This document shows positions 25,342-33,076 of a stretch of DNA of 64,000 nucleotides, piece by piece. The number at the start of each line of letters is the position of its first letter. Position 1 is the first letter of the stretch. The notes below the pieces were generated by a model. The model made no database searches. It had not been told where the DNA came from and saw only the letters and a program-made list of their open reading frames with translations. The DNA lies in assembly GCF_002498315.1 (NCBI RefSeq), contig NZ_DAGX01000005.1:308565-372564 (forward strand), in the 5' to 3' direction. A program made the position numbers and the translations under genes. This DNA is from Methanofollis sp. UBA420. GTDB lineage: Archaea > Halobacteriota > Methanomicrobia > Methanomicrobiales > Methanofollaceae.

Positions 25342-26565
25342 ATGACCTCGGAAAGTATGATTACACGAATAAAAACACCAATGGCAGTTCTCTGCCTGTG
25401 CATCGCCCTCGCGGTGCTGGTCATGCCGGCAGCGGCATCGACAAGCGTCACCGTGACCAGGTACTGCGACAACAACTATGCCACCGTCGATGACTCGACG
25501 ACCCTGTACAACACCACCCTCATGGGTATGACCCAGTACCAGAGCTCCGGCAACATCTCCATGCAGGGCCTGGTCACCCCCGCCGACCAGGTGACGTACA
25601 ATCTTACCGATGCAGAATTCCAGAACGGCTGGGACACCACCGAGAGCGTGAACCTCGGGAACTACGGCGCCCACAACGGCACCCTCCTCGAAGACATCGT
25701 CATGCAGGTCGGCGGGATGCCCGACGGCTCGGAGATCGTGATCGCCGACTCGACATTCCCGAAGGCGACCCGGTACTTCAACAAGACCAACGTCTACTCC
25801 CCCATCGCAGGCCAGGGCGAGATGATCCTCTGCTGGTGGGACTCCGAGTACGGCTTCGTCCCTGGCTGGTCTAAAGGCATGCGCCTCTTCTTCTACTCCT
25901 CGAACGACCTGACCTTCAGCAACCAGAACATGAAGAACTGCATCGCCCCCTGGTACCAGCAGTTTGCGAAGGACAGGAACTCCGACTTCGTCGGACCCTC
26001 GGCAAAGGGCCTCTCCGTCCAGAATGTCGACACGATCAAGATCTACCCCCCGCACCGCTATGACTTCGCCACCGGCAGCGACACCGTCGAGTACGCGTAC
26101 GAGGGCGGCGTGACCGGCGTCCCGACCGCCAGCAATGTGCCGAGCACCGCGTTCAGCAGCACCGCATACATCGCCTCCGATGACGGCATCGATCAAGAGT
26201 GCAGCACCTCAGTCACCGGCGAGTCCGCCGCGCAGCGCTTCGTCTTCACTGTCGCCGAGAACGCCACGAAGATCGAGAGACTCGCCATCACCTGGAACGG
26301 CACCGGCACCCATGCCAGCACCCCCGGCGCCGACCTCTACATCTGGAACGGCACCAGCAGCAGTTACGAGCTCCTGCAGGACAGCACCAGCAGCACCGAG
26401 GTCTCGCTCACCGGCGAGAAGACCTCAGGCATCAGCAACTACATCGTCAACGGCAACGTCACCGTACTCGTGAAGCAGAAGGGTGCAGCCACCGGACTTC
26501 TCGTTAAATCAACCCTTGCGACCGACTACGTGAAGCTCGTGGTGACCCATCACCACACCTACTAA
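25342..26565 (+). CDS. Secreted surface protein with GPTF/VGG-like module, own transcription unit
   Basis: 407 aa from ATG 25342 (ATG 25357 is also possible; the open frame reaches back to 25225, but only these starts place the signal peptide CLCIALAVLVMPAAAS at the N-terminus). The first 240 residues resemble the N-terminal module of the 1472-aa neighbour: LLEDIVMQVGGMPDGSE, ILCWWDSEYGFVPGW, VDTIKIYPPH. The rest is a Ser/Thr/Gly-rich beta domain (WNGTGTHASTPGADLYIWNG). Many N-x-S/T sequons. Codon use is very strongly biased to C-ending codons, suggesting high expression. No anchor helix seen. Confidence 0.7.
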   Translation: MTSESMITRIKTPMAVLCLCIALAVLVMPAAASTSVTVTRYCDNNYATVDDSTTLYNTTLMGMTQYQSSGNISMQGLVTPADQVTYNLTDAEFQNGWDTTESVNLGNYGAHNGTLLEDIVMQVGGMPDGSEIVIADSTFPKATRYFNKTNVYSPIAGQGEMILCWWDSEYGFVPGWSKGMRLFFYSSNDLTFSNQNMKNCIAPWYQQFAKDRNSDFVGPSAKGLSVQNVDTIKIYPPHRYDFATGSDTVEYAYEGGVTGVPTASNVPSTAFSSTAYIASDDGIDQECSTSVTGESAAQRFVFTVAENATKIERLAITWNGTGTHASTPGADLYIWNGTSSSYELLQDSTSSTEVSLTGEKTSGISNYIVNGNVTVLVKQKGAATGLLVKSTLATDYVKLVVTHHHTY

Positions 26566-26583
26566 CCCTTTTTTTCTTTTCCT
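26566..26583 (+). terminator. T-rich terminator after the 407-aa surface protein gene
   Basis: CCCTTTTTTTCTTTTCCTT directly follows the stop codon. It probably ends most transcripts here, separating this gene from the beta-helix gene 30 bp downstream. Confidence 0.6.
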
Positions 26584-26596
26584 TATGGTGATTTTC

Positions 26597-29500
26597 ATGA
26601 AAAAATCGATTGGAATTTTCTGCCTTATCCTACTTACTCTCCTCATCGCACCGACGGCGGCGGCGACCCTGTATGTCGACGACGACGGCGGCGAGGGAGT
26701 CTACACAACCATCCAGGCTGCTCATGACGCCGCAGCGGAGGGGGACACGATCTGTATCCTGCCAGGCACCTACTCAAGATTCGCTGTCAGAATACCTCAC
26801 CTGACCTTCCAGAGCAGAGATGGGCCCGATTCTGTCATCATTGACTGTCGGGATGGACCGGGGCTCAGGATCCCGGACGGAAAAAACTGTAACGCGGCCG
26901 GGACGATCATTGACGGATTAACAATTATTAATGGAAAACCAAGTTTTCAACTTGGAACGTATGGCCCCGCCAACGGTTCGATTGTCAGGAATTGCATCAT
27001 AAAAGAAATAGTGAGCGAATTCGCTCCACAAGGCGACAATCTCACGCTTGAGAACAACACTTTCATGAATGGAAAGAGGGTGCAGCAGACCATTGTAATG
27101 CTGCAAGATTCGAAAGACTGCAAAATCATCAATAACACGTTCACTAATATTACAATCCAAGATTATGGGGCTATCGTACTTTATCAGGCAACCAACAGCA
27201 CCATAACCGATAACATCTTCGATGTAATGGGGAATAGTTTCTGCATTATCCCGCCCGGCGAGGGCAACAAGATCTTCCTGAACTCCAACATCTCAGGGAT
27301 CACCCTCATGGGCACCGCCCCCACCCTTACCCACTGGAACTCCACCGCCCCCGTCACCTACTTCTACAACAGCACCGGGCACACCGGCTACCTCGGCAAC
27401 TTCTGGTCCGACTACACAGGCGCCGACGAGGACGTCGACGGCGTCATCGACACGCCCTACGACCTCCCCGAAGGCCTCGGCACCGATTACGCACCGCTGA
27501 AGGAGGCGGGCGGGGAGTATGAAGTCCTCGTCCCGCAGACCCTGTACGTCGACGACGACGGCGGGGACGGCGTCTACACCACCATCCAGGCGGCCGTGGA
27601 CGCCGCACAGTGCGTCGACACCATCGTCGTCCGCGACGGCGCCTACACCGAGAACGTGCTCGTCGACAAGGGCCTGACCATCAGGGCCGAGAACGGGACG
27701 AAGGCCGTCACCGTGACCGCCAAAGTGCCCGAGAAACCGGTCTTCGACCTCAAGGCCGACGGCATCACCGTCGAAGGCCTCTCCGTCCGCGGGCCGACCA
27801 ACGAACACGTCGCCGGCATCGAGAGCGTCGGCTACGACAACTGCCGCATCATCGGCAACGACTGTGGCGGGGCCTGCTACAACGGCATCCACCTCGGCGG
27901 CGACGCCACCGGCAACCTCATTGAGGCAAACACCTGCCACGACAACACCCGGAGGGGCATCAGCCTCAGGGACACTGTCACCGGCAACACCGTCTTCAAC
28001 AACACCTGCTGGAACAACGTCGACGACGAACTCTGCGTCAAGGACTACCCCGCCGACAACGTCATCTGGGCCAACGCCTTCTTCGGCACCGTCGAGTGCC
28101 TCAACCCCAGCACCTACCACTCGCCTGAGATGGTCACCTACACCTACAACGACGCCGAGCACACCGGCTATGTCGGCAACTACTATGGCGGCTACGAAGG
28201 CACCGATGGGGACGGAAACGGCATCGGCGACGAACCCATGCTCCTCGGCACAGACAGCGTCGCCGGCGACTACCATGATGACTACCCGATGATGGGCGTC
28301 TGGCAGGACGGCGTGATCGTGAAACCCGCCCCGGTCCTCACCGGCATCACCGTCGAACCCGGAACCTTCGAGGCCGAGACAGGCGAGACCTGGCAGTTCA
28401 ACGCCACCGGCCTCAACTGGGACAAATCCGCCATCCCCGGCCTCGACTTCACATGGACGGCGAGCGACGAGAGCATCGGCACCGTGAACGAGACAGGGTG
28501 GTTCGAGGCCGTCAAACCCGGCACCGTCACCCTCACCGCCGCGTGCGGCGAGATCGAAGGCACCGCCGACGTCACCGTCGTCACACCGGAGACCCTCACC
28601 TCCATCGAGATCATCAAGTACGCCCCCGACGGCGTCAACGTCGCGGAGAAGAAGACCGTCAGCATCAGGTGGATGCAGCGTCACCTCCCCCTCCTCGGTG
28701 GTGAGAACGGCACCATGCTCAGGTTCCAGGGCCCGACCTTCGACAAGAACGACCCCTGGAACCCGGCAGAGGACCTCAACCTCGGCAAGGTCAACAACAC
28801 CGTCAAAGGCACGGCCCTCGCCGACCTCTGCGCCATCGTCGGCGGTGCCTACGACGGCGGCGAGATCCAGTTCGCCGGCAGGGACGACTACCCTGGCAAA
28901 CTCCCCTCCTCAACCGTCCTCGCCCCCAACGAGAGGCAGGGCCCCGCGATGATCGCCTGGTGGGACGCCGAGATGGGCGAGTACCCCGAATGGGGCGACG
29001 GGCCGCAGCTCTTCTTCCTCACCCCCGACGGCGTCTTCGGCAACGACGACATGCGGATCTGCTTCGACGAGGCCTACCACCACTACTGGCAGGAATGGCC
29101 ATCGGCGGCAGGCATGTCCGTCAAGAAGATCGCCACCATCAAGATCGTCCCCGAACCCAGGGAGGACTGGACCCTCGCCCTCTCCGGCGCGATCACACGA
29201 AAGATCGACCGCCCCGCCTTTGAACAGGGCGTCGGCTGCACCCAGGCAGGCCACAGCGCCACCTGGACAGACGGCGGGAAGACGTGGTCGGGCATGCCCC
29301 TCTGGCTCCTCTGCGGCTGGGTCGACGACGCCGACCAGCATGCACCATTCCGCGACGACCTCGCCGACGCCGGTTACACCGTCGTCCTCATCGACTACGG
29401 CCCTGACAACATCGCCAGCACCGCCGACGACCGCGCCGTCGAGTTCACCAGCAAAGAGGTGAAGAGAAACAACGACATCATCCTCGCGAACGAGGTCGAC

Positions 29501-30136
29501 GACTGGCCCCTCGCCAAGGGCGATTGGCCCCTCAAACTCGTCGGCAGCGGCGTGCCCGCGGAGAAGCGCCTCGGCAGCATCGACGCCATCAGGCTCGTCG
29601 GTCTCGCCGCAGGCGACGAGGGCATGGCCCTCACTCTCCAGAAGGGCTGGAACTTCGTCTCCACCCCGCGGACCCTCGCACCCGGCAACGACACCGCCCT
29701 GATCTTCGCGAACGTCGACTGCGCCGGCCACTCCATCTACACCTTCGACACCAGGAACGGCCTCTGGAAGGCCCTCGGGACGGACGACAAGATCCTGCCC
29801 CTCCAGGGCGTCTGGGTCTACGCAAAACAGGTCACGAACGTCCCCCTCACCTTCAGCACCGAGGACATCACCACCCCGCCGAACCGGCGTCTTGCCGCAG
29901 GCTGGAACGCTGTTGGGTACTCAGACATCAAACCTGAACCGACCAGAGACGCACTCGAATCAGTGAAAGATACCTGGGCCATCCTCATTGGCTTCGACGC
30001 CGGGAACCAGGCCTACGAACGTTCGGCCATCAACGGCGCTGTCGGCAGCCACGTCGACACTCTCCCGATGGAACCAGGCCGGGGCTACTGGCTGTTCATG
30101 CGGGCCGACGGCACGCTGGCGGCCATCAGCGCCTAA
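26597..30136 (+). CDS. Large beta-helix (NosD-like) surface protein with C-terminal GWN domain
   Basis: 1179 aa from ATG 26597, preceded by GGTGATT; the earlier ATG 26585 lacks such a site. Signal peptide MKKSIGIFCLILLTLLIAP. Two parallel beta-helix units each open with TLYVDDDGG.GVYTTIQAA (about residues 26 and 315). A Big2-like Ig domain (580-665) is followed by the GPTF...LCAIVGG module (668-853), a sulfite-oxidase-like segment (TWSGMPLWLLCGWVDD to LVGSGV; 855-1010) without visible Mo-binding Cys, and the tandem GWN domain (1015-1179) shared with the 1472-aa protein. Extracellular, probably structural or glycan-binding. The segment 26885-27240 is AT-richer than the rest of the gene. Confidence 0.82.
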   Translation: MKKSIGIFCLILLTLLIAPTAAATLYVDDDGGEGVYTTIQAAHDAAAEGDTICILPGTYSRFAVRIPHLTFQSRDGPDSVIIDCRDGPGLRIPDGKNCNAAGTIIDGLTIINGKPSFQLGTYGPANGSIVRNCIIKEIVSEFAPQGDNLTLENNTFMNGKRVQQTIVMLQDSKDCKIINNTFTNITIQDYGAIVLYQATNSTITDNIFDVMGNSFCIIPPGEGNKIFLNSNISGITLMGTAPTLTHWNSTAPVTYFYNSTGHTGYLGNFWSDYTGADEDVDGVIDTPYDLPEGLGTDYAPLKEAGGEYEVLVPQTLYVDDDGGDGVYTTIQAAVDAAQCVDTIVVRDGAYTENVLVDKGLTIRAENGTKAVTVTAKVPEKPVFDLKADGITVEGLSVRGPTNEHVAGIESVGYDNCRIIGNDCGGACYNGIHLGGDATGNLIEANTCHDNTRRGISLRDTVTGNTVFNNTCWNNVDDELCVKDYPADNVIWANAFFGTVECLNPSTYHSPEMVTYTYNDAEHTGYVGNYYGGYEGTDGDGNGIGDEPMLLGTDSVAGDYHDDYPMMGVWQDGVIVKPAPVLTGITVEPGTFEAETGETWQFNATGLNWDKSAIPGLDFTWTASDESIGTVNETGWFEAVKPGTVTLTAACGEIEGTADVTVVTPETLTSIEIIKYAPDGVNVAEKKTVSIRWMQRHLPLLGGENGTMLRFQGPTFDKNDPWNPAEDLNLGKVNNTVKGTALADLCAIVGGAYDGGEIQFAGRDDYPGKLPSSTVLAPNERQGPAMIAWWDAEMGEYPEWGDGPQLFFLTPDGVFGNDDMRICFDEAYHHYWQEWPSAAGMSVKKIATIKIVPEPREDWTLALSGAITRKIDRPAFEQGVGCTQAGHSATWTDGGKTWSGMPLWLLCGWVDDADQHAPFRDDLADAGYTVVLIDYGPDNIASTADDRAVEFTSKEVKRNNDIILANEVDDWPLAKGDWPLKLVGSGVPAEKRLGSIDAIRLVGLAAGDEGMALTLQKGWNFVSTPRTLAPGNDTALIFANVDCAGHSIYTFDTRNGLWKALGTDDKILPLQGVWVYAKQVTNVPLTFSTEDITTPPNRRLAAGWNAVGYSDIKPEPTRDALESVKDTWAILIGFDAGNQAYERSAINGAVGSHVDTLPMEPGRGYWLFMRADGTLAAISA

Positions 30137-30153
30137 TTTTTTCGAGGCAGACC

Positions 30154-30813
30154 ATGAAGACACACCTCACACTCATCCTCCTCCTCGCCCTCGTGGCAGG
30201 GGCCATGGCGGCGGAGGAGATACCCCAGTTCCCTGACGAGTACAGCGGCACCCTCACCATCGACGGCACACCCGCCCCCGCGGGCACCACCATCACCGCC
30301 CTCATCGGCGGCGAGGTGCGGGGCACCTTGACGACGACACAGGAAGGAGTCTTCGGCGGCTCCGACCAGTACGATCAGAAACTCGCCGTCACCGGTTATG
30401 CGAGCGACATCGGCAGGACAATCACCTTCACCGTAAACGGGAAGACCGTGCCCATGACCGCCACCTTCGACCCTGACAAACAGCACACCCTTGCAATCGC
30501 CGCAACGGGCGGCGGCACCAATCCGCCGGGCCCCAGCGGTCCCGGCGGCGGCGGTGACGGAGGAGGCTCCTCCTCCCCGCGAGTCCCGGTCACCACGGCT
30601 CCGGCCCTCCAGGCCGCCGCCACCACGGCGACCCTGCCCCCCGCACCCACCGGCACCACGGCAGCCGGAACACCAGCACCCGTCGACACCGCCGCACCGA
30701 CCGGCGAGGCACCCGGCGACCTGAACACGATCATCTGGACGGCGGCGGCGCTATCGCTCGTCGTCATTGCATGTATCGCCGGATTCTACATCGGGAAAAA
30801 CCGGAAGGAGTGA
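30154..30813 (+). CDS. Membrane-anchored surface protein with Pro/Gly/Thr-rich stalk
   Basis: 219 aa. Signal peptide (LTLILLLALVAGAMA), a small beta domain (residues 22-118: SGTLTIDGTPAPAGTTITAL, TFTVNGKTVPMTATF), a low-complexity stalk rich in Gly, Pro, Thr and Ala (about 120-185), and a C-terminal helix (TAAALSLVVIACIAGFYIG) with a basic end. The layout is a cell-surface protein tethered to the membrane by its C-terminus. It follows the beta-helix gene by 17 bp and may be its anchor or partner (inference). T-runs at 30825-30834 follow the stop. Confidence 0.72.
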   Translation: MKTHLTLILLLALVAGAMAAEEIPQFPDEYSGTLTIDGTPAPAGTTITALIGGEVRGTLTTTQEGVFGGSDQYDQKLAVTGYASDIGRTITFTVNGKTVPMTATFDPDKQHTLAIAATGGGTNPPGPSGPGGGGDGGGSSSPRVPVTTAPALQAAATTATLPPAPTGTTAAGTPAPVDTAAPTGEAPGDLNTIIWTAAALSLVVIACIAGFYIGKNRKE

Positions 30814-30865
30814 TCACTCCCCCCTCTTTTTTTTGCACGGACCGGTCAGAAAAAAAGTATCCTCT

Positions 30866-31177
30866 TCAGTCAGCCTTCTGCATCTTCTTCGCCCGCTCTT
30901 TGGAAGTGTACCCGGTCACGGAATCCAGATACTTCCTGAACCTGCGGTTCGTATCCAGGATCGTTTCATCGTCCGCGGCAAGGTCTGACTCGGTGTCCAC
31001 AAGGACCGTGCTCCCCTTCGGGCCGAGGGAGACGGCGAGCATCTTCAGGGCGCCGTACGAGATGGTGTACGTGCCTGCCGTCTCCGAAGGCTCCACGTCA
31101 AAGCACTCCGAGAGGGAGGCGACCATCCGCTCGCCAAGCCCGTCCTTAAACCCCCGCTTAATCGGATATTCCTGCAT
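30866..31177 (-). CDS. Conserved archaeal protein, probably DUF5611
   Basis: 103 aa. MQEYPIKRGFKDGLGERMVA and the C-terminal YLDSVTGYTSKERAKKMQKA match my recollection of the DUF5611 family of small archaeal proteins; function unknown. No membrane segment or metal motif. Divergent from the PAC2-family gene with only 32 bp between starts, so at least one of the two transcripts is probably leaderless. Confidence 0.6.
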   Translation of the reverse strand: MQEYPIKRGFKDGLGERMVASLSECFDVEPSETAGTYTISYGALKMLAVSLGPKGSTVLVDTESDLAADDETILDTNRRFRKYLDSVTGYTSKERAKKMQKAD

Positions 31178-31209
31178 AGTACTTTATGTAGTCGACTGTG
31201 TATCTTAAG
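31178..31209. promoter_or_regulatory. Compact divergent promoter, probably leaderless transcripts both ways
   Basis: On the plus strand CTTTATGTA (31182-31190) lies about 24 bp before ATG 31210; on the minus strand TTAAGATA (around 31199-31206) lies about 25 bp before ATG 31177. Both distances equal the usual TATA-to-start spacing in archaea, placing both transcript starts at the start codons. Confidence 0.45.
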
Positions 31210-31935
31210 ATGATGTCGGCCGAACCGGAGATAAAAATCACTTCAAAGCCCCTGAGCGGCGAAAATCCTCTGGTCCTCATGGGCTTTCCGGGCAGTGGAC
31301 TCGTCGGGAGCATTGCCCTGCAATACCTCGTGGAGCAGATGGAGTTCGAGCAGATCGGGAACATCACGAGCAAATATTTCCCGCCTGTCGCCATGATGGC
31401 CAAGGGCGTCATCAATGTCCCGGTCAGGATCTACGAGAAGGCGGAGACGGCGGCCATCGTCGCCGACATCCCGATCCACCCGATGATCTGCTATGAAGTC
31501 GCAAACGGGATCATCGAATGGCTCGCCGGGTACCCGGTCAGGGAGGTGATCACGATCGCGGGCATCGTCACCAACGAACCGGAGAAGAGGGTCTTTGGCG
31601 TCGCCACCCGGGAGGAGATGCTTGAGAGGATCAGGGACGAAACCGTCATCCTCCCGATGGGGAGCATCTCCGGGATCGCGGGGAGCATCCTCACCGAGTG
31701 CAAGATCAGGAATCTCCCTGGCTACGGGTTCCTCGGCGAGACGGTGAACACCCCCGACCCCCGCTCGGCGGCGGCGACGCTGAAGGTGCTCAACACCCTG
31801 TACGGTCTGGACGTCGATGTCGAACCTCTCCTCGAACAGGCGGCCGAGATCGAGGCGACGATGCACAAACTCGCCGAAGAGGTCCAGAGCACCGAAACGC
31901 CCCAGAAAAAAGAGAACCTTCCGATGTACGGGTGA
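31210..31935 (+). CDS. Proteasome assembly chaperone family protein (PAC2)
   Basis: 241 aa from ATG 31210 (a GTG at 31198 lies upstream inside the promoter). VLMGFPGSGLVGSIALQYLV at the start, FPPVAMMAKG, EVITIAGIVTNEPEKRVFGV and ILPMGSISGIAGSILTECKI are typical of the archaeal PAC2/COG2047 family, homologues of proteasome assembly chaperones. The C-terminal 40 residues form a Glu-rich helix. It is 6 bp from a DUF473 gene, a conserved archaeal-type pairing (inference). Confidence 0.85.
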   Translation: MMSAEPEIKITSKPLSGENPLVLMGFPGSGLVGSIALQYLVEQMEFEQIGNITSKYFPPVAMMAKGVINVPVRIYEKAETAAIVADIPIHPMICYEVANGIIEWLAGYPVREVITIAGIVTNEPEKRVFGVATREEMLERIRDETVILPMGSISGIAGSILTECKIRNLPGYGFLGETVNTPDPRSAAATLKVLNTLYGLDVDVEPLLEQAAEIEATMHKLAEEVQSTETPQKKENLPMYG

Positions 31936-31941
31936 TGCACG

Positions 31942-32340
31942 ATGAAAATGACTGCATTGACAGGGATAGCAGGGGGGGTCATATCCGAACTCAAACAGGG
32001 AAAACCGCGGACCATCGAGCTGCAGAGCACGAACAATGTCGTTTCCGTCGCAGCGCTCGAACCCGGCCCCGACACCCACCTCTTTCTCACGAGCGTCGAC
32101 CTCGAGGACCTCTCGGCCGGGGACGTCGGAATCATTGTCAGGGTGCTCTCGGTGAACATCAACATGAAGCGGGTGATCGACTATATCCACCCGGTCTACT
32201 ACGAGGAGCGCGAGCGCCTCTCCGCCCGGGTCCAGGTCAGTTACTGCGGCAACTCCATGGCGAAGTCGGTGGAGATCGGTTCCATCTGTCACCCGGTCGT
32301 GGTGGAGGCGGTAAAGGCGGCGCATTACCACGCCATCTGA
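31942..32340 (+). CDS. DUF473 family protein
   Basis: 132 aa. MKMTALTGIAGGVISELKQG followed by a beta-rich region (TIELQSTNNVVSVAAL, TSVDLEDLSAGDVGIIV) agrees with the methanogen-restricted DUF473 family, function unknown. No signal peptide. Probably co-transcribed with the PAC2 gene. Confidence 0.65.
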   Translation: MKMTALTGIAGGVISELKQGKPRTIELQSTNNVVSVAALEPGPDTHLFLTSVDLEDLSAGDVGIIVRVLSVNINMKRVIDYIHPVYYEERERLSARVQVSYCGNSMAKSVEIGSICHPVVVEAVKAAHYHAI

Positions 32341-32392
32341 TCCCTCCTTCATAACTTTCTTAACTACAGAGAGCAAACTCTAGTGGTCACAG

Positions 32393-32467
32393 GGGCCTGT
32401 GGCTTAGCCAGGACATAGCGCCGGGCTTCTAACCCGGATGCCGGGGGTTCGAATCCCTCCAGGCCCG
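32393..32467 (+). tRNA. tRNA-Arg (anticodon TCT)
   Basis: Acceptor arms GGGCCTG/CAGGCCC close completely; anticodon stem CCGGG/CCCGG carries loop CTTCTAA with anticodon TCT; T arm GGGGG-TTCGAAT-CCCTC; D arm GCT/AGC. Discriminator G at 32467. The CCA end is not encoded. No intron visible. Reads AGA/AGG codons. Confidence 0.93.
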
Positions 32468-32479
32468 CTCCTTCATCAT

Positions 32480-32536
32480 GAAAACCACGGAAATGGTTTT
32501 CGAAAACCGCCTGAAACTTCGCATGAGCGATTCTAC
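32480..32536. repeat. Inverted repeat plus minus-oriented copy of the intergenic hairpin element
   Basis: GAAAACCA/TGGTTTTC (32480-32501, 8-bp perfect stem, loop CGGAAA) directly follows tRNA-Arg and may act in termination or processing. It runs into 32502-32536, whose reverse complement (GTAGAATCGCTCATG...GTTTCAGGCGGTTTTC) matches the heads of the elements at 1421-1458 and 60345-60385. Confidence 0.6.
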
Positions 32537-32569
32537 AAAACATATATTCCCGGAGCGTGAAGCATCTGT

Positions 32570-33019
32570 GTGACTTTCACGCGGCCAATCGCCCTTCTTC
32601 TGGTCTTTGTTACAGCCGTCGTTCTCGTCGCATACCCCCTGATCGCAACGGCACCCTCCCATGACCGGCAGATCCCCCGGGCTGAAACCGTCTGCGCGGG
32701 GAACGGGGCAGCGATCATGATCGAGGGGATCTGCGCCGCGGAGGTCGTCACTCTCACCGACCCCGGGGGTGTCGGCCACACGGTCGGCAGAGGCGTCCTC
32801 AGGCCCACCGCAGGCGGCCGGAACACCACCTGGTACCTCTTCAGGTACGGCCCAGGCACTCCCGGCACCCCGGAATACTGGATCACCAATGAACCGGCGA
32901 TGGTCTTCTCCGACGACTACCTCGACGCCGTCGAACCCTTCCCCTACAACGGCATCTGGGAGGTCGGGATCGACGACGGGGCCGGTACGGTCAGTGTGCG
33001 GGTCCGGGTCGGCGAGTGA
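32570..33019 (+). CDS. Small secreted or membrane-anchored protein of unknown function
   Basis: 149 aa with a GTG start at 32570. A TATA-like CATATATTC (32541-32549) lies 25 bp upstream, so the message is probably leaderless, which supports this GTG. One N-terminal hydrophobic segment (IALLLVFVTAVVLVAYPLIA) is a signal peptide or anchor. The rest is a compact beta-rich domain (AVEPFPYNGIWEVGIDD, VSVRVRVGE) with two Cys (CAGNGAAIMIEGICA) that could form a disulphide. No family recognised. Confidence 0.6.
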   Translation: MTFTRPIALLLVFVTAVVLVAYPLIATAPSHDRQIPRAETVCAGNGAAIMIEGICAAEVVTLTDPGGVGHTVGRGVLRPTAGGRNTTWYLFRYGPGTPGTPEYWITNEPAMVFSDDYLDAVEPFPYNGIWEVGIDDGAGTVSVRVRVGE

Positions 33020-33076
33020 GAAAGGCGTTCTCTTCCCCCACAGGATGCGGCCCTTCTTAGTCAAGAAAAAAAGAGT

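Noticed and set aside
32393..33019. Integration site next to tRNA-Arg
   Set aside because: No repeated tRNA 3' end, integrase or phage-type genes were found downstream.
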